The notes under the pieces were generated by a model. It worked only from the letters and a program-made list of their open reading frames with translations. It was not told the origin of the DNA and searched no databases. Position numbers and translations under genes: made by a program. Below are positions 40,102-47,777 of a stretch of 64,000 nucleotides of DNA, in pieces (within the stretch, counting starts at the first letter, position 1; each line of letters opens with the position of its first letter). The stretch lies in contig NZ_MWQI01000007.1 in assembly GCF_002210345.1 (NCBI RefSeq), positions 62,001 through 126,000 on the forward strand, given 5' to 3'. Source of the stretch: Fibrobacter sp. UWB4. Its GTDB lineage: Bacteria; Fibrobacterota; Fibrobacteria; Fibrobacterales; Fibrobacteraceae.

Positions 40102-41160
40102 TCAGTTCAAAGCCTTTTTCAAGTTTTCTAAGTTAGCTCTCATAAGCGATATGTAATTGATACCGTCGTTTATTTGCTTTTCTGTGATAGACTGCATTGA
40201 ATTGATGGTGAGAATTTGTGCGTCCTGGGATTTTTTACTTGCGGCGAGAACGGCCTTTGCGATTTTACCGTTGCTGTTTTCAATCGTGAAAATTACCGGA
40301 AGCGATTCTGCGTCCATTTTTCCTGCGAGGAATGCGATTGTTTCAAAGCTAGCCTCGCTTTCGGCGGAACAGCCAACAAACGCGGCATAATACTTAATGC
40401 CATAATCGTCCACCAGATAGCGAAAAGGAAATCGATCGCCGAAAAGAACGGTCTTGCGGGCGGCGCTTTCTACTGCGGTGCGGTATTCTGCGTCAAGCGA
40501 CTGGATTTGAGCGATGTAGGCTTCGGCGTTTTGCTTGTAGGCGGATGCGTGAACGGCGTCAATTTTGGAAAGTTCTTCGGCGATTTTCTTCACGAGAATT
40601 TCGGCATTCTTCAGCGAGAGCCAGACATGTTCATCGTTTTCAACTTCTTCATCGTGATGGTGGTGCTCGTGAGCTTCGGCATGTTCGTCATGATGTTCAT
40701 GCTCGTGTTCTTCAGCGTGTTCGTGGTGGTGTTCTTCTTCGGCTTGCATGCCTTCGACGATTTCCTCCGCTTTTACGCGGTCACCAAGAGCTTCCATCAA
40801 ATTGATTTCGACGCGGCCCTTTTTGGGAGATGCGATGAGAGCGTCTTTGATCCATTCGTCAGATTCGCCGCCTACGTAAATGACCATGTCGGCACTTGCA
40901 ATCTTTGCGACATCGTGAGCCGTGGGCTTGTAACTGTGCAAATCGATACCATTCTTGATGAGCAAGGTGAGGTTGACGGAATCAGTGCGCGTTCCGAGAA
41001 TTTCTTTTGTCCACGCATATTCAGGATAAATGGTAGTGATGATGGAAATTTTGTGATCTTTGGCGATCTTGCTTTTTGGATTGTCGTTGCAGGCGACGAG
41101 AGAAAACAGTGCTGCGACAAAAATGGCGCACACCAAAGAATAAAATGAAATCTTTTTCAT
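40102..41160 (-). CDS. znuA: Zinc-binding periplasmic protein (ZnuA/AdcA-like), lipoprotein
   Basis: 352 aa. The signal ends in a lipobox-like LVAC (Cys24). The cluster A-I metal-binding fold includes IYPEYAWTKEIL and GIDLHSYKPTAHDVAKI with the first metal His. A long His/Glu loop follows (about 143-178, EEHHHEHAEEHEHEHHDEH-like), then NDEHVWLSLKNAEI with the second metal His. The His-rich loop is a mark of zinc-specific members. The gene order (small HC-rich protein, ZnuA, ZnuC, ZnuB and others) is one transcription unit. Zur-type control is expected but not shown. Confidence 0.93.
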   Translation of the reverse strand: MKKISFYSLVCAIFVAALFSLVACNDNPKSKIAKDHKISIITTIYPEYAWTKEILGTRTDSVNLTLLIKNGIDLHSYKPTAHDVAKIASADMVIYVGGESDEWIKDALIASPKKGRVEINLMEALGDRVKAEEIVEGMQAEEEHHHEHAEEHEHEHHDEHAEAHEHHHHDEEVENDEHVWLSLKNAEILVKKIAEELSKIDAVHASAYKQNAEAYIAQIQSLDAEYRTAVESAARKTVLFGDRFPFRYLVDDYGIKYYAAFVGCSAESEASFETIAFLAGKMDAESLPVIFTIENSNGKIAKAVLAASKKSQDAQILTINSMQSITEKQINDGINYISLMRANLENLKKALN

Positions 41161-41216
41161 TTTTTACCCTTGTATGGATGTTGAAATTTTATTTGGAAAA
41201 TTTTTTCAATAGAAAG

Positions 41217-41248
41217 GGAGGTGCCCGATTAAATCGGGCATGACAAGC
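41217..41248. repeat. Dispersed repeat, family B
   Basis: GAGGTGCCCGATT-AAATCGGGCATGACA lies between znuA and the small upstream gene. It has the same frame as the 21391 and 35468 copies with a different stem core. Confidence 0.65.
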
Positions 41249-41292
41249 CTCTACGAAAAATGCAGTTTTTTTATGTTGCTATATGTTTGAAA

Positions 41293-41574
41293 TTAATTTA
41301 GCAGTAAAATTTTTTGCGAGACTAGTGTTATCGGGCGCAGAATGATGACTGCGAAACGAACCAGTCTAAAAAGAAAACAGCGGCAAATGATTTCAATCGG
41401 CGCTTCAACGAGTTCAAAGCAAAATTCCGAAATCAAGTCCAGACAGTGGTGGAGGTGATGGCAGACGTGGCAATGCTCGCCGTGGCAGTGATGCTCAACG
41501 TGACGCTCCGTGTAAAAGAGCGCTAAGGCGACCATCAGCCTGTCAAGTACGTGTAAATTCAATTTGAGAATCAT
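41293..41574 (-). CDS. Small His/Cys-rich membrane-associated protein of the zinc locus
   Basis: 93 aa from ATG 41574, chosen because a good promoter (TTGCCA, 17 bases, TATATT) ends 11 bases upstream. The longer frame begins inside a terminator hairpin. A short hydrophobic helix near the N-terminus leads into HVEHHCHGEHCHVCHHLHHC, a compact metal-binding motif. A similar HxCxGxxCxxC motif is carried, from memory, by small proteins beside zinc importers in Firmicutes. A second hydrophobic stretch closes the protein. As first gene of the zinc cluster it may be a zinc-donor or sensor peptide; this is inference. Confidence 0.6.
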   Translation of the reverse strand: MILKLNLHVLDRLMVALALFYTERHVEHHCHGEHCHVCHHLHHCLDLISEFCFELVEAPIEIICRCFLFRLVRFAVIILRPITLVSQKILLLN

Positions 41575-41585
41575 TCGCAAATTCA

Positions 41586-41614
41586 AATATAGTACAAAAA
41601 GTAAATTTTGGCAA
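41586..41614 (-). promoter_or_regulatory. Promoter of the zinc-uptake locus
   Basis: On the minus strand TTGCCA (41609-41614) is followed by exactly 17 bases and TATATT (41586-41591). The spacer holds an imperfect dyad (TTTAC, T5, GTA) that could be a Zur operator. The dyad is weak. Confidence 0.55.
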
Positions 41615-41617
41615 TAA

Positions 41618-41651
41618 AAAATTCCCGACATCGCTGCCGGGAATTTTTTGT
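41618..41651. terminator. Bidirectional terminator next to the Hsp20 gene
   Basis: AAAAATTCCCGACATCGCTG continues to CCGGGAATTTTTT: the stem ATTCCCG...CGGGAAT is flanked by A and T runs. It would stop Hsp20 transcription before the zinc promoter. Confidence 0.8.
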
Positions 41652-41723
41652 TCTAAGGAGGAGTTGTATGAAAAATTGCTTGGTTGATGTGCTTTTCAGC
41701 ACGAGGCGCTAGCCCGATTGCCG

Positions 41724-42101
41724 TTAGGCAATGGCAATTTTGCGGGCTGCAGCCTGAGCTTTCTTGGTAAGGTCGAATTTCAGGATACCGTTTTCCAAGG
41801 AGACTTTAATGTTTTCGGTATCGATATCGTCTGCCAAGCGGAAGCTACGTTCGTAAGTGAACTTTTCGTCCTTGCGTGCGCGGGTAGCCTTGACCGTCAA
41901 GATATTCTTTTCGACCTGGATGTCCATGTCTTCTTTCTTGACACCCGGAAGCTCGACTTCGAGAGCAAAGCCGCCTTCGGTTTCGTAGTAGTCAGCCTTC
42001 GGCGTGTAAGTGCATCCGCCCTGTGCGTTTGCGGCGTTCAAGCTGTCAATGAAGTTCTGGATACCATAGAAAGCGTTCGGAAGGATCTGTGTGTTCATCA
42101 T
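41724..42101 (-). CDS. Small heat-shock protein, Hsp20/alpha-crystallin family
   Basis: 125 aa. The alpha-crystallin domain runs over about residues 34-120: PKADYYETEGGFALEVELPGVKKEDMDIQVEKNILTV, FTYERSFRLADDIDTENIKVSLENGILKFDLTKK. It has the conserved ELPG and ENGIL landmarks. The short C-terminus ends ARKIAIA, which contains an I-x-I-like oligomerisation motif. It is a holdase that binds unfolding proteins in the cytoplasm. A sigma-54-like site lies about 70 bases upstream. Confidence 0.95.
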   Translation of the reverse strand: MMNTQILPNAFYGIQNFIDSLNAANAQGGCTYTPKADYYETEGGFALEVELPGVKKEDMDIQVEKNILTVKATRARKDEKFTYERSFRLADDIDTENIKVSLENGILKFDLTKKAQAAARKIAIA

Positions 42102-42442
42102 AATTTTAACCTCTTTTTGTTGCGGGCTCGGCGTTTACCGTTGGCCCTTTTGTTTTACACCCTACCTTAAGCTAAAGCCGTGCCAACTTTTTCATTTTTG
42201 AGGATTGCGCAGAAAAATTTTTTTTGTGGGAGGTCGGGAAATTCTGTGAAAATCGCGAAAAATGGCGAAATTTGATTAAAAATCGCGATTTTTGAGGGAA
42301 TGCGCGGCGAAAAGTGTGCAGAAATGTGTGCTTGGATGGCTAAAAAATGCGATTGGAAGGTCGCAGGAGTGATTGGTATTTCAGAAAGCGACGGTCGGTG
42401 TTTCGCTAGTGAAACAATCGGTGCGTCAAAATGAAATGGGAA
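42102..42442. other. Region between the Hsp20 and DUF45 genes
   Basis: 341 bases without a gene. The left end carries the Hsp20 leader and the sigma-54-like site (42170-42187). Further right are the palindrome AAAATCGCGATTTT (about 42280-42294), a related AAAATCGCG half at about 42249, and a GTTTCGCTAGTGAAAC hairpin at about 42399-42414 that may terminate the DUF45 gene. No RNA gene was recognised and no CIRCE element was seen. Confidence 0.45.
42170..42187 (-). promoter_or_regulatory. Sigma-54-like -24/-12 promoter of the Hsp20 gene
   Basis: Read on the minus strand: TTGGCACGGCTTTAGCT. GG and GC are exactly 10 bases apart, and TTGGCACG matches the -24 consensus; the -12 box has one change (TAGCT for TTGCT). 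The Hsp20 start lies about 70 bases downstream. Confidence 0.5.
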
Positions 42443-43138
42443 TTATTTCATCGGCATCAAGACAAAGTCGTTGAGTTCCTTGCGGACGTCTTGCCAGAAG
42501 GGCATGTACTTGTCGAGCAAGGCGATGTAGTCTTTGTTGTGATGGCGGACTTTCAGGTGCAGGAGTTCGTGCAGTATCACGTAATCTAGGCAGCGGATGG
42601 GCGTATGTGCCAAATGCAGGTTGAACCAGAGTTTGCCTGCGGGGTTGCAACTGCCCCACTTGTTCTGCATGATTTTTGTTTGCCAGCCGTTGCACTTTAG
42701 GTGCGTTTTCTTTTCCCATGCGGGCAAGCGTTTTTCAATTTCGGCGATAAGCATTTCGCGGAGTTTTTCGTTCACGTAGTTTTCGCGCTGTTGTGCGGTA
42801 CTTGCTTCGCGAACAGTCAGAATCACATTTTGTCCGTCGATTACAAATCCATTTGCACGGTCATGTTCTACACGCAAATAATACTGACGTCCGAAAATAA
42901 AAATGGATTCGCCGGAAACATATTCACGTTCGCTCAAGCGAGCCTGATTTGCAAATTTCTCTTGTTGGCGTTTAATCCATGCGACTTTGGTGCGCACGAA
43001 AATCTTGATGGATTCGTCAGAAAGGTTCAGCGGTGCAGAAATTCGCACAGCGCCATCGGGCGGCATCACCGAGAGGTGAATGTTCTTGATATCCTTTTTT
43101 GTAACGGCAACTGTAATGCCCGACACTTGCATCCGCAT
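42443..43138 (-). CDS. DUF45/YgjP-like zinc metallopeptidase
   Basis: 231 aa. The zinc motif is VILHELLHLKVRHHNKDY, an HExxH form with a downstream His typical of YgjP-like (M48-related) proteins. NKWGSCNPAGKLWFNLHLAHTP just before it is the second family block. Its ATG shares one base with the hsdR stop (TAATG), so it is translated with the restriction subunit. Genes of this family are often found next to hsdR; their role in restriction is unclear. Confidence 0.9.
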   Translation of the reverse strand: MRMQVSGITVAVTKKDIKNIHLSVMPPDGAVRISAPLNLSDESIKIFVRTKVAWIKRQQEKFANQARLSEREYVSGESIFIFGRQYYLRVEHDRANGFVIDGQNVILTVREASTAQQRENYVNEKLREMLIAEIEKRLPAWEKKTHLKCNGWQTKIMQNKWGSCNPAGKLWFNLHLAHTPIRCLDYVILHELLHLKVRHHNKDYIALLDKYMPFWQDVRKELNDFVLMPMK

Positions 43139-46100
43139 TAGAACTCACTCTGCTTGCTGATGAGTTCATAAACGCGGTCAACTTCGGCATCATCTTGCAG
43201 AACATCGAATAAGGCTCGCTTAATCTTGTTGATTTTCACCGGGCTGTTGCGGAAATCAGCCTGCATGCTACTCATAACGGCATCGTAAATTCTATTCGTC
43301 ATGTCCTCATCATTTCCGCAGTTGTCGTAAATCGCGCGCTTTGCGGCACTTCCCTTGACAGAGGCCGGATAATCTTCGCTTGCCGCCGAAGAATTCACCT
43401 TCTTGGCAAGTTCAATATAGCGTTCCAGCAACTTCTTGTATTCAATCAGGCCGTTTTTGCGTTCTTCAATTAACTGGTCAAGAATTTCTGACATTTTGTT
43501 GTAGTACGCAGGGTTGACATTTATCTGGTCAACGATTTTGCGGCGGATGTTGTTTTCGATTTTTTCGGCAGCGCTTTCGCGAACCTTCTTCTTGCCAGCA
43601 GTCAAATCAAACTTGCAAAGTTCAATGATATCCAGCAAGGTCGTGTCGTCAAATTCAATAATCTTTGTCGAATCGCCAGCGGCAATGTAATTGTCAATAA
43701 GGTGGCGCATGTCGGGTTCGCAAGCCTTTAAATCAACAAAGTCGCCACTTGCCTGCATAATCACCTGACGCAAATTCACGTAATCATTGGTGCGCTTTTC
43801 TTTTTCGTTCCATTCGGTATCGGTATAGGGCAACGACAAAATCTGTGATTTCAACTCGGCAAACGCGCGCGCCAAGCTGCTCGCCAACGAGTAGAAACGT
43901 TCACGCAGGCGGGCAAGTGCCTCAAATTCTTCCGGATTGTTCAACCAACTGATATTTTCGCCACAGAAAAAGTGAATGTAGTCCGACTGTTCCTTAGGCG
44001 GTTTCACATCTTCACAAAGCGTCTCGATTTCTTCAAGAGTCTTATTGAAATATTTCTCGGCTTCAGTCGCACGGTCCTTAATCAAACCATCGACATCGCT
44101 GTCGTCGTAACCTTCGAATGCACCCGATGTGTATTTGTTCATACTGTCGGCCACATCGTCGAAAAGTTCCTTATAGTCGATAATGATACCGAAAGGCTTC
44201 GTCTCGTCATCCAAACGGTTCACGCGGCAAATCGCCTGGAATAAGCCGTGGTCCTGCATCTTTTTGTCGATATACAGATATGTGCAATGAGGAGCATCAA
44301 AACCAGTCAACAGCTTATCGACTACAATGAGCAACTTCATGTTAGCCGGTTCTTCAACGAATTTGCGTTTGGCTTCCTTCTCAAAAGCTTCCACCTTCTT
44401 GTCGATGCGGGAAGTATCGTCGCCTTCTTCGACTCCGACCATCTTCAGGTAAATCTGGTATTTCCTGAAAGTTTCCGTATCCTCATCGAGGCTCACCGTA
44501 TCGGTACGCAGGTCGCCCGGATTCGGCGTATAAGAAGAAATGATAGCGCATTTCTTAAAACCCAATGCCTGAAAAATTTCGTAGAAGCGGCAAGCTGTAA
44601 AAATGGAATCCGCGACAAGAATGGCATTCCCGCGACCTTCCGCCAAACGGGCATCCTTCGCAAAATCAAGGATGATGTCGTTTGCTATCGCTTTCAGGCG
44701 GTCGTAAGACGAATAAACCGTGCGCATATTCGCCCAGCGGGCTTTCAATTTCGCTTTAGCGACAGGCGTCATGCCACGCGTTTTCAAATCGAACCATTCA
44801 TCAATCCTTTCGCGAGAGCGGAGATCTTGCGGGACATCGCGGCCCTCGTAACGCAAGTCAAGAATCACGTGGTCGCGCACACCTTCGTCGAATTTATACG
44901 TGTGGATGTAACTTCCGAAAACTTCCAGACTCGTCTTCTTGTCTTTCTTCAAAAGCGGAGTGCCGGTAAAGCCCACAAAAATCGCCTTAGGCATCAAAGC
45001 CGTCATCGCCTTGTGCAACTTGCCCGATTGTGTGCGGTGGCACTCATCCACGAATACAACGAAATCGCCTTTCACGCTAAAGTTAGGCGGGAGCGAATCT
45101 TTGATTTCTTTCAAGAACTTCTCGTAATCGCCGTCAGTAACTTCACCGCCACGGCGTCCGAACTTGTGGACCAGCGAACAAATGATAGAACCTTCGGTAG
45201 AATTCAAGCGGTTCAGCAAATCACGACCGCTCTTGGTGCGAATAATCTTTTCTTCTACACCCTTGAACAACTGCTCTATTTGGTCGTCAAGTTCATCGCG
45301 GTCAGTGACAATCAAAATTCTGCGACTCGGATTGTTCAGCAACAGGCGCTTGGCAAGCCAGACCATCGTGAGCGATTTGCCCGAACCCTGCGTGTGCCAT
45401 ACAATACCGCCCTTCTTTTGCGTGGTAATCCTGTTGTACGTGCGGTGAATTGCGTAATACTGATTGTAGCGGCAGACCTTCTTTACACCATTATCAAAAA
45501 TGATAAAGTTATGAATCAGGTCAAGGAAACGGACCTTGTTGAACAGCGAATAAAGACTCTCGAAGAGAACGCCGTCAAACGACGAACTCTTATCATCGAT
45601 AATCAAATCGTTGTCGTCAAGTTCTTGCAAGCGTTCGCGGAACGCCTCTTGCTTCCAGGTCAAATACTTCTTCTCTGGCGTGGCGATTGTCCCGTAGCGG
45701 ACACCTTCGCTTTCGTTTGCCGCCAGGCAATACTGAATCGTAGTAAAGAACGACTCGATGAATTCCTGCTTCTGGTTCGTCAGGTTCTGGCGAATACCAT
45801 CGGCAACAGAAACGGAACTCTTCTTGAGTTCAATCACCGCGACCGCAATGCCGTTTATATAAACGACAAGGTCCGGGCGCTTGGAACCGAAAGAACTGCT
45901 AACGGTCACCTCTTCAGCAATGGCAAAATGGTTGTTGGCCGGATTTTTAAAATCAATGTAATAGACGCTGATATTTTCGCCATCCGCATCAGAAACAGGG
46001 TGCGAATACTTCAGCAAACTGTAAACCGTCTTGTTCGCAGAATATAAACCTTGCTGTAAGTCGCCCGCCGCATGTTGCAAATCGGCAATGGCCTTGCGTG

Positions 46101-46296
46101 CGACCGTTTCCGAATAATGCTGCTTGCGCACCAAGAATGCAAGCAGATCGTCATAGCGAATGTTCTTGTTCGCCACTTCGCACAAATTGCCTAGGTAATC
46201 GTAATGCAATTCGTCCTTGAAGAACTTGATTACCTTCGCCTGCGTCTTGCGTTCGGGAATGTTGATATTCGGTTCGGCCATGTTTAAAAATTCCAT
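43138..46296 (-). CDS. hsdR: Type I restriction enzyme R subunit
   Basis: 1052 aa from ATG 46296. ATG 46281 (MAEPNINIPERKTQ) is the alternative; 46296 is preferred because TATATT lies 9 bases upstream of it. The N-terminal nuclease domain has KRPDLVVYINGIAVAVIELKKS (the D...ExK site). The SF2 translocase motor follows with Walker A TQGSGKSLT, the DEAD-like box VFVDECHRT, VGFTGTPL and the late motif AICRVNRL. It cuts unmodified DNA after translocation in a complex with HsdM and HsdS. It is intact but separated from hsdM/hsdS by about 7.4 kb of other defence genes, including three opposite-strand genes. Confidence 0.95.
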   Translation of the reverse strand: MEFLNMAEPNINIPERKTQAKVIKFFKDELHYDYLGNLCEVANKNIRYDDLLAFLVRKQHYSETVARKAIADLQHAAGDLQQGLYSANKTVYSLLKYSHPVSDADGENISVYYIDFKNPANNHFAIAEEVTVSSSFGSKRPDLVVYINGIAVAVIELKKSSVSVADGIRQNLTNQKQEFIESFFTTIQYCLAANESEGVRYGTIATPEKKYLTWKQEAFRERLQELDDNDLIIDDKSSSFDGVLFESLYSLFNKVRFLDLIHNFIIFDNGVKKVCRYNQYYAIHRTYNRITTQKKGGIVWHTQGSGKSLTMVWLAKRLLLNNPSRRILIVTDRDELDDQIEQLFKGVEEKIIRTKSGRDLLNRLNSTEGSIICSLVHKFGRRGGEVTDGDYEKFLKEIKDSLPPNFSVKGDFVVFVDECHRTQSGKLHKAMTALMPKAIFVGFTGTPLLKKDKKTSLEVFGSYIHTYKFDEGVRDHVILDLRYEGRDVPQDLRSRERIDEWFDLKTRGMTPVAKAKLKARWANMRTVYSSYDRLKAIANDIILDFAKDARLAEGRGNAILVADSIFTACRFYEIFQALGFKKCAIISSYTPNPGDLRTDTVSLDEDTETFRKYQIYLKMVGVEEGDDTSRIDKKVEAFEKEAKRKFVEEPANMKLLIVVDKLLTGFDAPHCTYLYIDKKMQDHGLFQAICRVNRLDDETKPFGIIIDYKELFDDVADSMNKYTSGAFEGYDDSDVDGLIKDRATEAEKYFNKTLEEIETLCEDVKPPKEQSDYIHFFCGENISWLNNPEEFEALARLRERFYSLASSLARAFAELKSQILSLPYTDTEWNEKEKRTNDYVNLRQVIMQASGDFVDLKACEPDMRHLIDNYIAAGDSTKIIEFDDTTLLDIIELCKFDLTAGKKKVRESAAEKIENNIRRKIVDQINVNPAYYNKMSEILDQLIEERKNGLIEYKKLLERYIELAKKVNSSAASEDYPASVKGSAAKRAIYDNCGNDEDMTNRIYDAVMSSMQADFRNSPVKINKIKRALFDVLQDDAEVDRVYELISKQSEF

Positions 46297-46371
46297 TTTT
46301 ACCAAAATATAAACCAAATTTCACTAAAAACGAATGTTATGGTCGAGAATCATCTATGAATGTTAAAATTC

Positions 46372-46410
46372 TACGGCATATTTGTAAAATTGCCGTAATT
46401 TTATTATATT
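46372..46410 (+). promoter_or_regulatory. Promoter and inverted repeat upstream of the AbiEi gene
   Basis: -35 TTGTAA (46382-46387), 17 bases, -10 TATATT (46405-46410), then the ATG 6 bases later. The inverted repeat TACGGCA (46372-46378) / TGCCGTA (46391-46397) brackets the -35 and fits an autoregulatory operator, as known for AbiEi antitoxins. Confidence 0.55.
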
Positions 46411-46416
46411 AAGAAC

Positions 46417-46995
46417 ATGCCCAAATACGACGGAAAAGAAATTGGCAATACCGAAGGCTTCATGGTTCGCGAGAACATGAGCGCCTATCAGTATCACCAG
46501 ACCTTGCAAAAAGTCCAATCCGGCGAATTGCTTCGCTTGCGCCCCGGAGTGTTTGCAGAACCCGCCACTCTGGCAGATACGATGCTTGACATAGATGTTC
46601 TTGTGCCCGGCGGCGTGCTGTGCATGTATTCTGCGTGGGAGCATTACGAACTCACTACGCAGATTCCCTCCGCATTTTGTATCGCTATTCCGCGCAAGCG
46701 CAAACTCGTATTGCCCGAATTCCCGCCGGTAACGCTTTATTACTGGTCAGATCATCTGCTAGAGTTCGGAACCACAGCGGCGGAAGTCCATGGCCACAAG
46801 GTACGCGTCACCGACTTGGAGCGCTCTGTCTGCGACGCCATCAAATACCGTAATAAAATCGGATTGGATGTATGCGCCGAAATCCTGAAAGCATACCTGC
46901 ATCGCACCGACAGGAACATCGCGAAACTCATAGAATATGCAAAAAAACTTAGAGTCGCCGCAACCCTGAAAACATATTTGGAAATTGGGATTTAA
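46417..46995 (+). CDS. AbiEi-type antitoxin/transcriptional regulator, orphan
   Basis: 192 aa. It follows the AbiEi layout: an N-terminal winged-helix-like region (YQYHQTLQKVQSGELLRLRPGVFA), VLCMYSAWEHYELTTQIPSAFCIAIPRK in the middle, and KVRVTDLERSVCDAIKYRNKIGLDVCAEILKAYL, the family's C-terminal block. AbiEi represses its own operon and opposes the AbiEii nucleotidyltransferase toxin; no AbiEii gene follows here. It has its own probable promoter and may be leaderless. It could regulate neighbours or neutralise a toxin elsewhere. Confidence 0.8.
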   Translation: MPKYDGKEIGNTEGFMVRENMSAYQYHQTLQKVQSGELLRLRPGVFAEPATLADTMLDIDVLVPGGVLCMYSAWEHYELTTQIPSAFCIAIPRKRKLVLPEFPPVTLYYWSDHLLEFGTTAAEVHGHKVRVTDLERSVCDAIKYRNKIGLDVCAEILKAYLHRTDRNIAKLIEYAKKLRVAATLKTYLEIGI

Positions 46996-47013
46996 ACACT
47001 TTCACCTTATTTA

Positions 47014-47022
47014 TTGTATATT
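47014..47022 (+). promoter_or_regulatory. TTGTATATT box before the PIN toxin gene
   Basis: TATATT (47017-47022) ends 6 bases before ATG 47029. No -35 with good spacing is visible. Confidence 0.45.
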
Positions 47023-47028
47023 AAAAAT

Positions 47029-47517
47029 ATGGATTTGAACTTTCGAAAACTCAAGGTGTACCTAGATACTTCTGTTATCAGCTATCTTGAACAGGACGAT
47101 GCTCCTGAAAAAATGGCTGATACACGAGCTGTATGGGAAACCCTCAAAAGAGGGGATTACGATATTTTCGTGTCCCAGGTCGTTTTGAAAGAACTTAACG
47201 ATTGCAAGGATCCTTGCAAGAGGGATTTATTCTTCAAGCATCTTCGCGAAATTAATTTTAATGTTGTCGAAATAACGGAAGATACAATCGCTCTTGCCGA
47301 AAAATTCATCGATTTCGGAATTCTCAAGCAAAAAAGTTTAGACGATTGCCAGCACATCGCGGCAGCAATCCTTAACGACTGTGACATCATTATTTCGTGG
47401 AATTTCAAGCATATTGTCAATGTCAAGACCATTCGCGGAATTAAAGTCATCACCACAATGCAGGGCCGAAAGGACCTGCTGATTTATCCACCCACTGCAT
47501 TATTGGAGGATGCGTAA
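47029..47517 (+). CDS. PIN-domain ribonuclease toxin
   Basis: 162 aa. PIN-domain acidic residues are in VYLDTSVISYLE (first Asp), VSQVVLKELNDCKD and the C-terminal LDDCQHIAAAILNDCDIIISWNFKHI. VapC-like enzymes of this type cut specific RNAs, often tRNA or rRNA. The start is ATG 47029, 6 bases after TATATT. The gene is followed by a small partner whose ribosome-binding site lies in this gene's end, so toxin precedes antitoxin, the reverse of the usual vapBC order. Confidence 0.85.
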   Translation: MDLNFRKLKVYLDTSVISYLEQDDAPEKMADTRAVWETLKRGDYDIFVSQVVLKELNDCKDPCKRDLFFKHLREINFNVVEITEDTIALAEKFIDFGILKQKSLDDCQHIAAAILNDCDIIISWNFKHIVNVKTIRGIKVITTMQGRKDLLIYPPTALLEDA

Positions 47518-47518
47518 T

Positions 47519-47719
47519 ATGGATACTCCCGAAATGAGCAACCGCTTTGATGCAGAAGACATCCGCAAACTGCGCGAATACAATTCCTTGAAACATTCCA
47601 AGATGTCGCACAAGGAAATTTTGGAAGATATTCGGAAGGGTGCTGAATCCTTTATGTCGGAATTCACCAGCTGTGTTGCCGAGAAACAAGCTGTTTATGA
47701 CGCTAGTAAAAAGAAGTAG
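47519..47719 (+). CDS. Small antitoxin-like partner of the PIN toxin
   Basis: 66 aa from ATG 47519, chosen over ATG 47510 because TTGGAGG lies at the right distance (about 9 bases) for it. It is highly charged and helical (FDAEDIRKLREYNSLKHSKM), ending in basic residues. It starts 1 base after the toxin stop. No DNA-binding fold is recognised; the antitoxin role comes from size, position and coupling to the PIN gene. Confidence 0.65.
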   Translation: MDTPEMSNRFDAEDIRKLREYNSLKHSKMSHKEILEDIRKGAESFMSEFTSCVAEKQAVYDASKKK

Positions 47720-47777
47720 CGCGTTTTTACCTACATAACCATTTTGCCGGCGTTGGCAAAATGGCCTCCTTTGTTTG

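Noticed and set aside
41668-41712. 14-codon plus-strand frame with a perfect AAGGAGGAG site (MKNCLVDVLFSTRR)
   Set aside because: It follows a terminator, has no gene downstream on its strand and runs into the Hsp20 end; a purine-rich accident or remnant is more likely, though a tiny peptide cannot be excluded.
42102-42200. CIRCE (HrcA) operator upstream of Hsp20
   Set aside because: No TTAGCACTC-N9-GAGTGCTAA arrangement is present.
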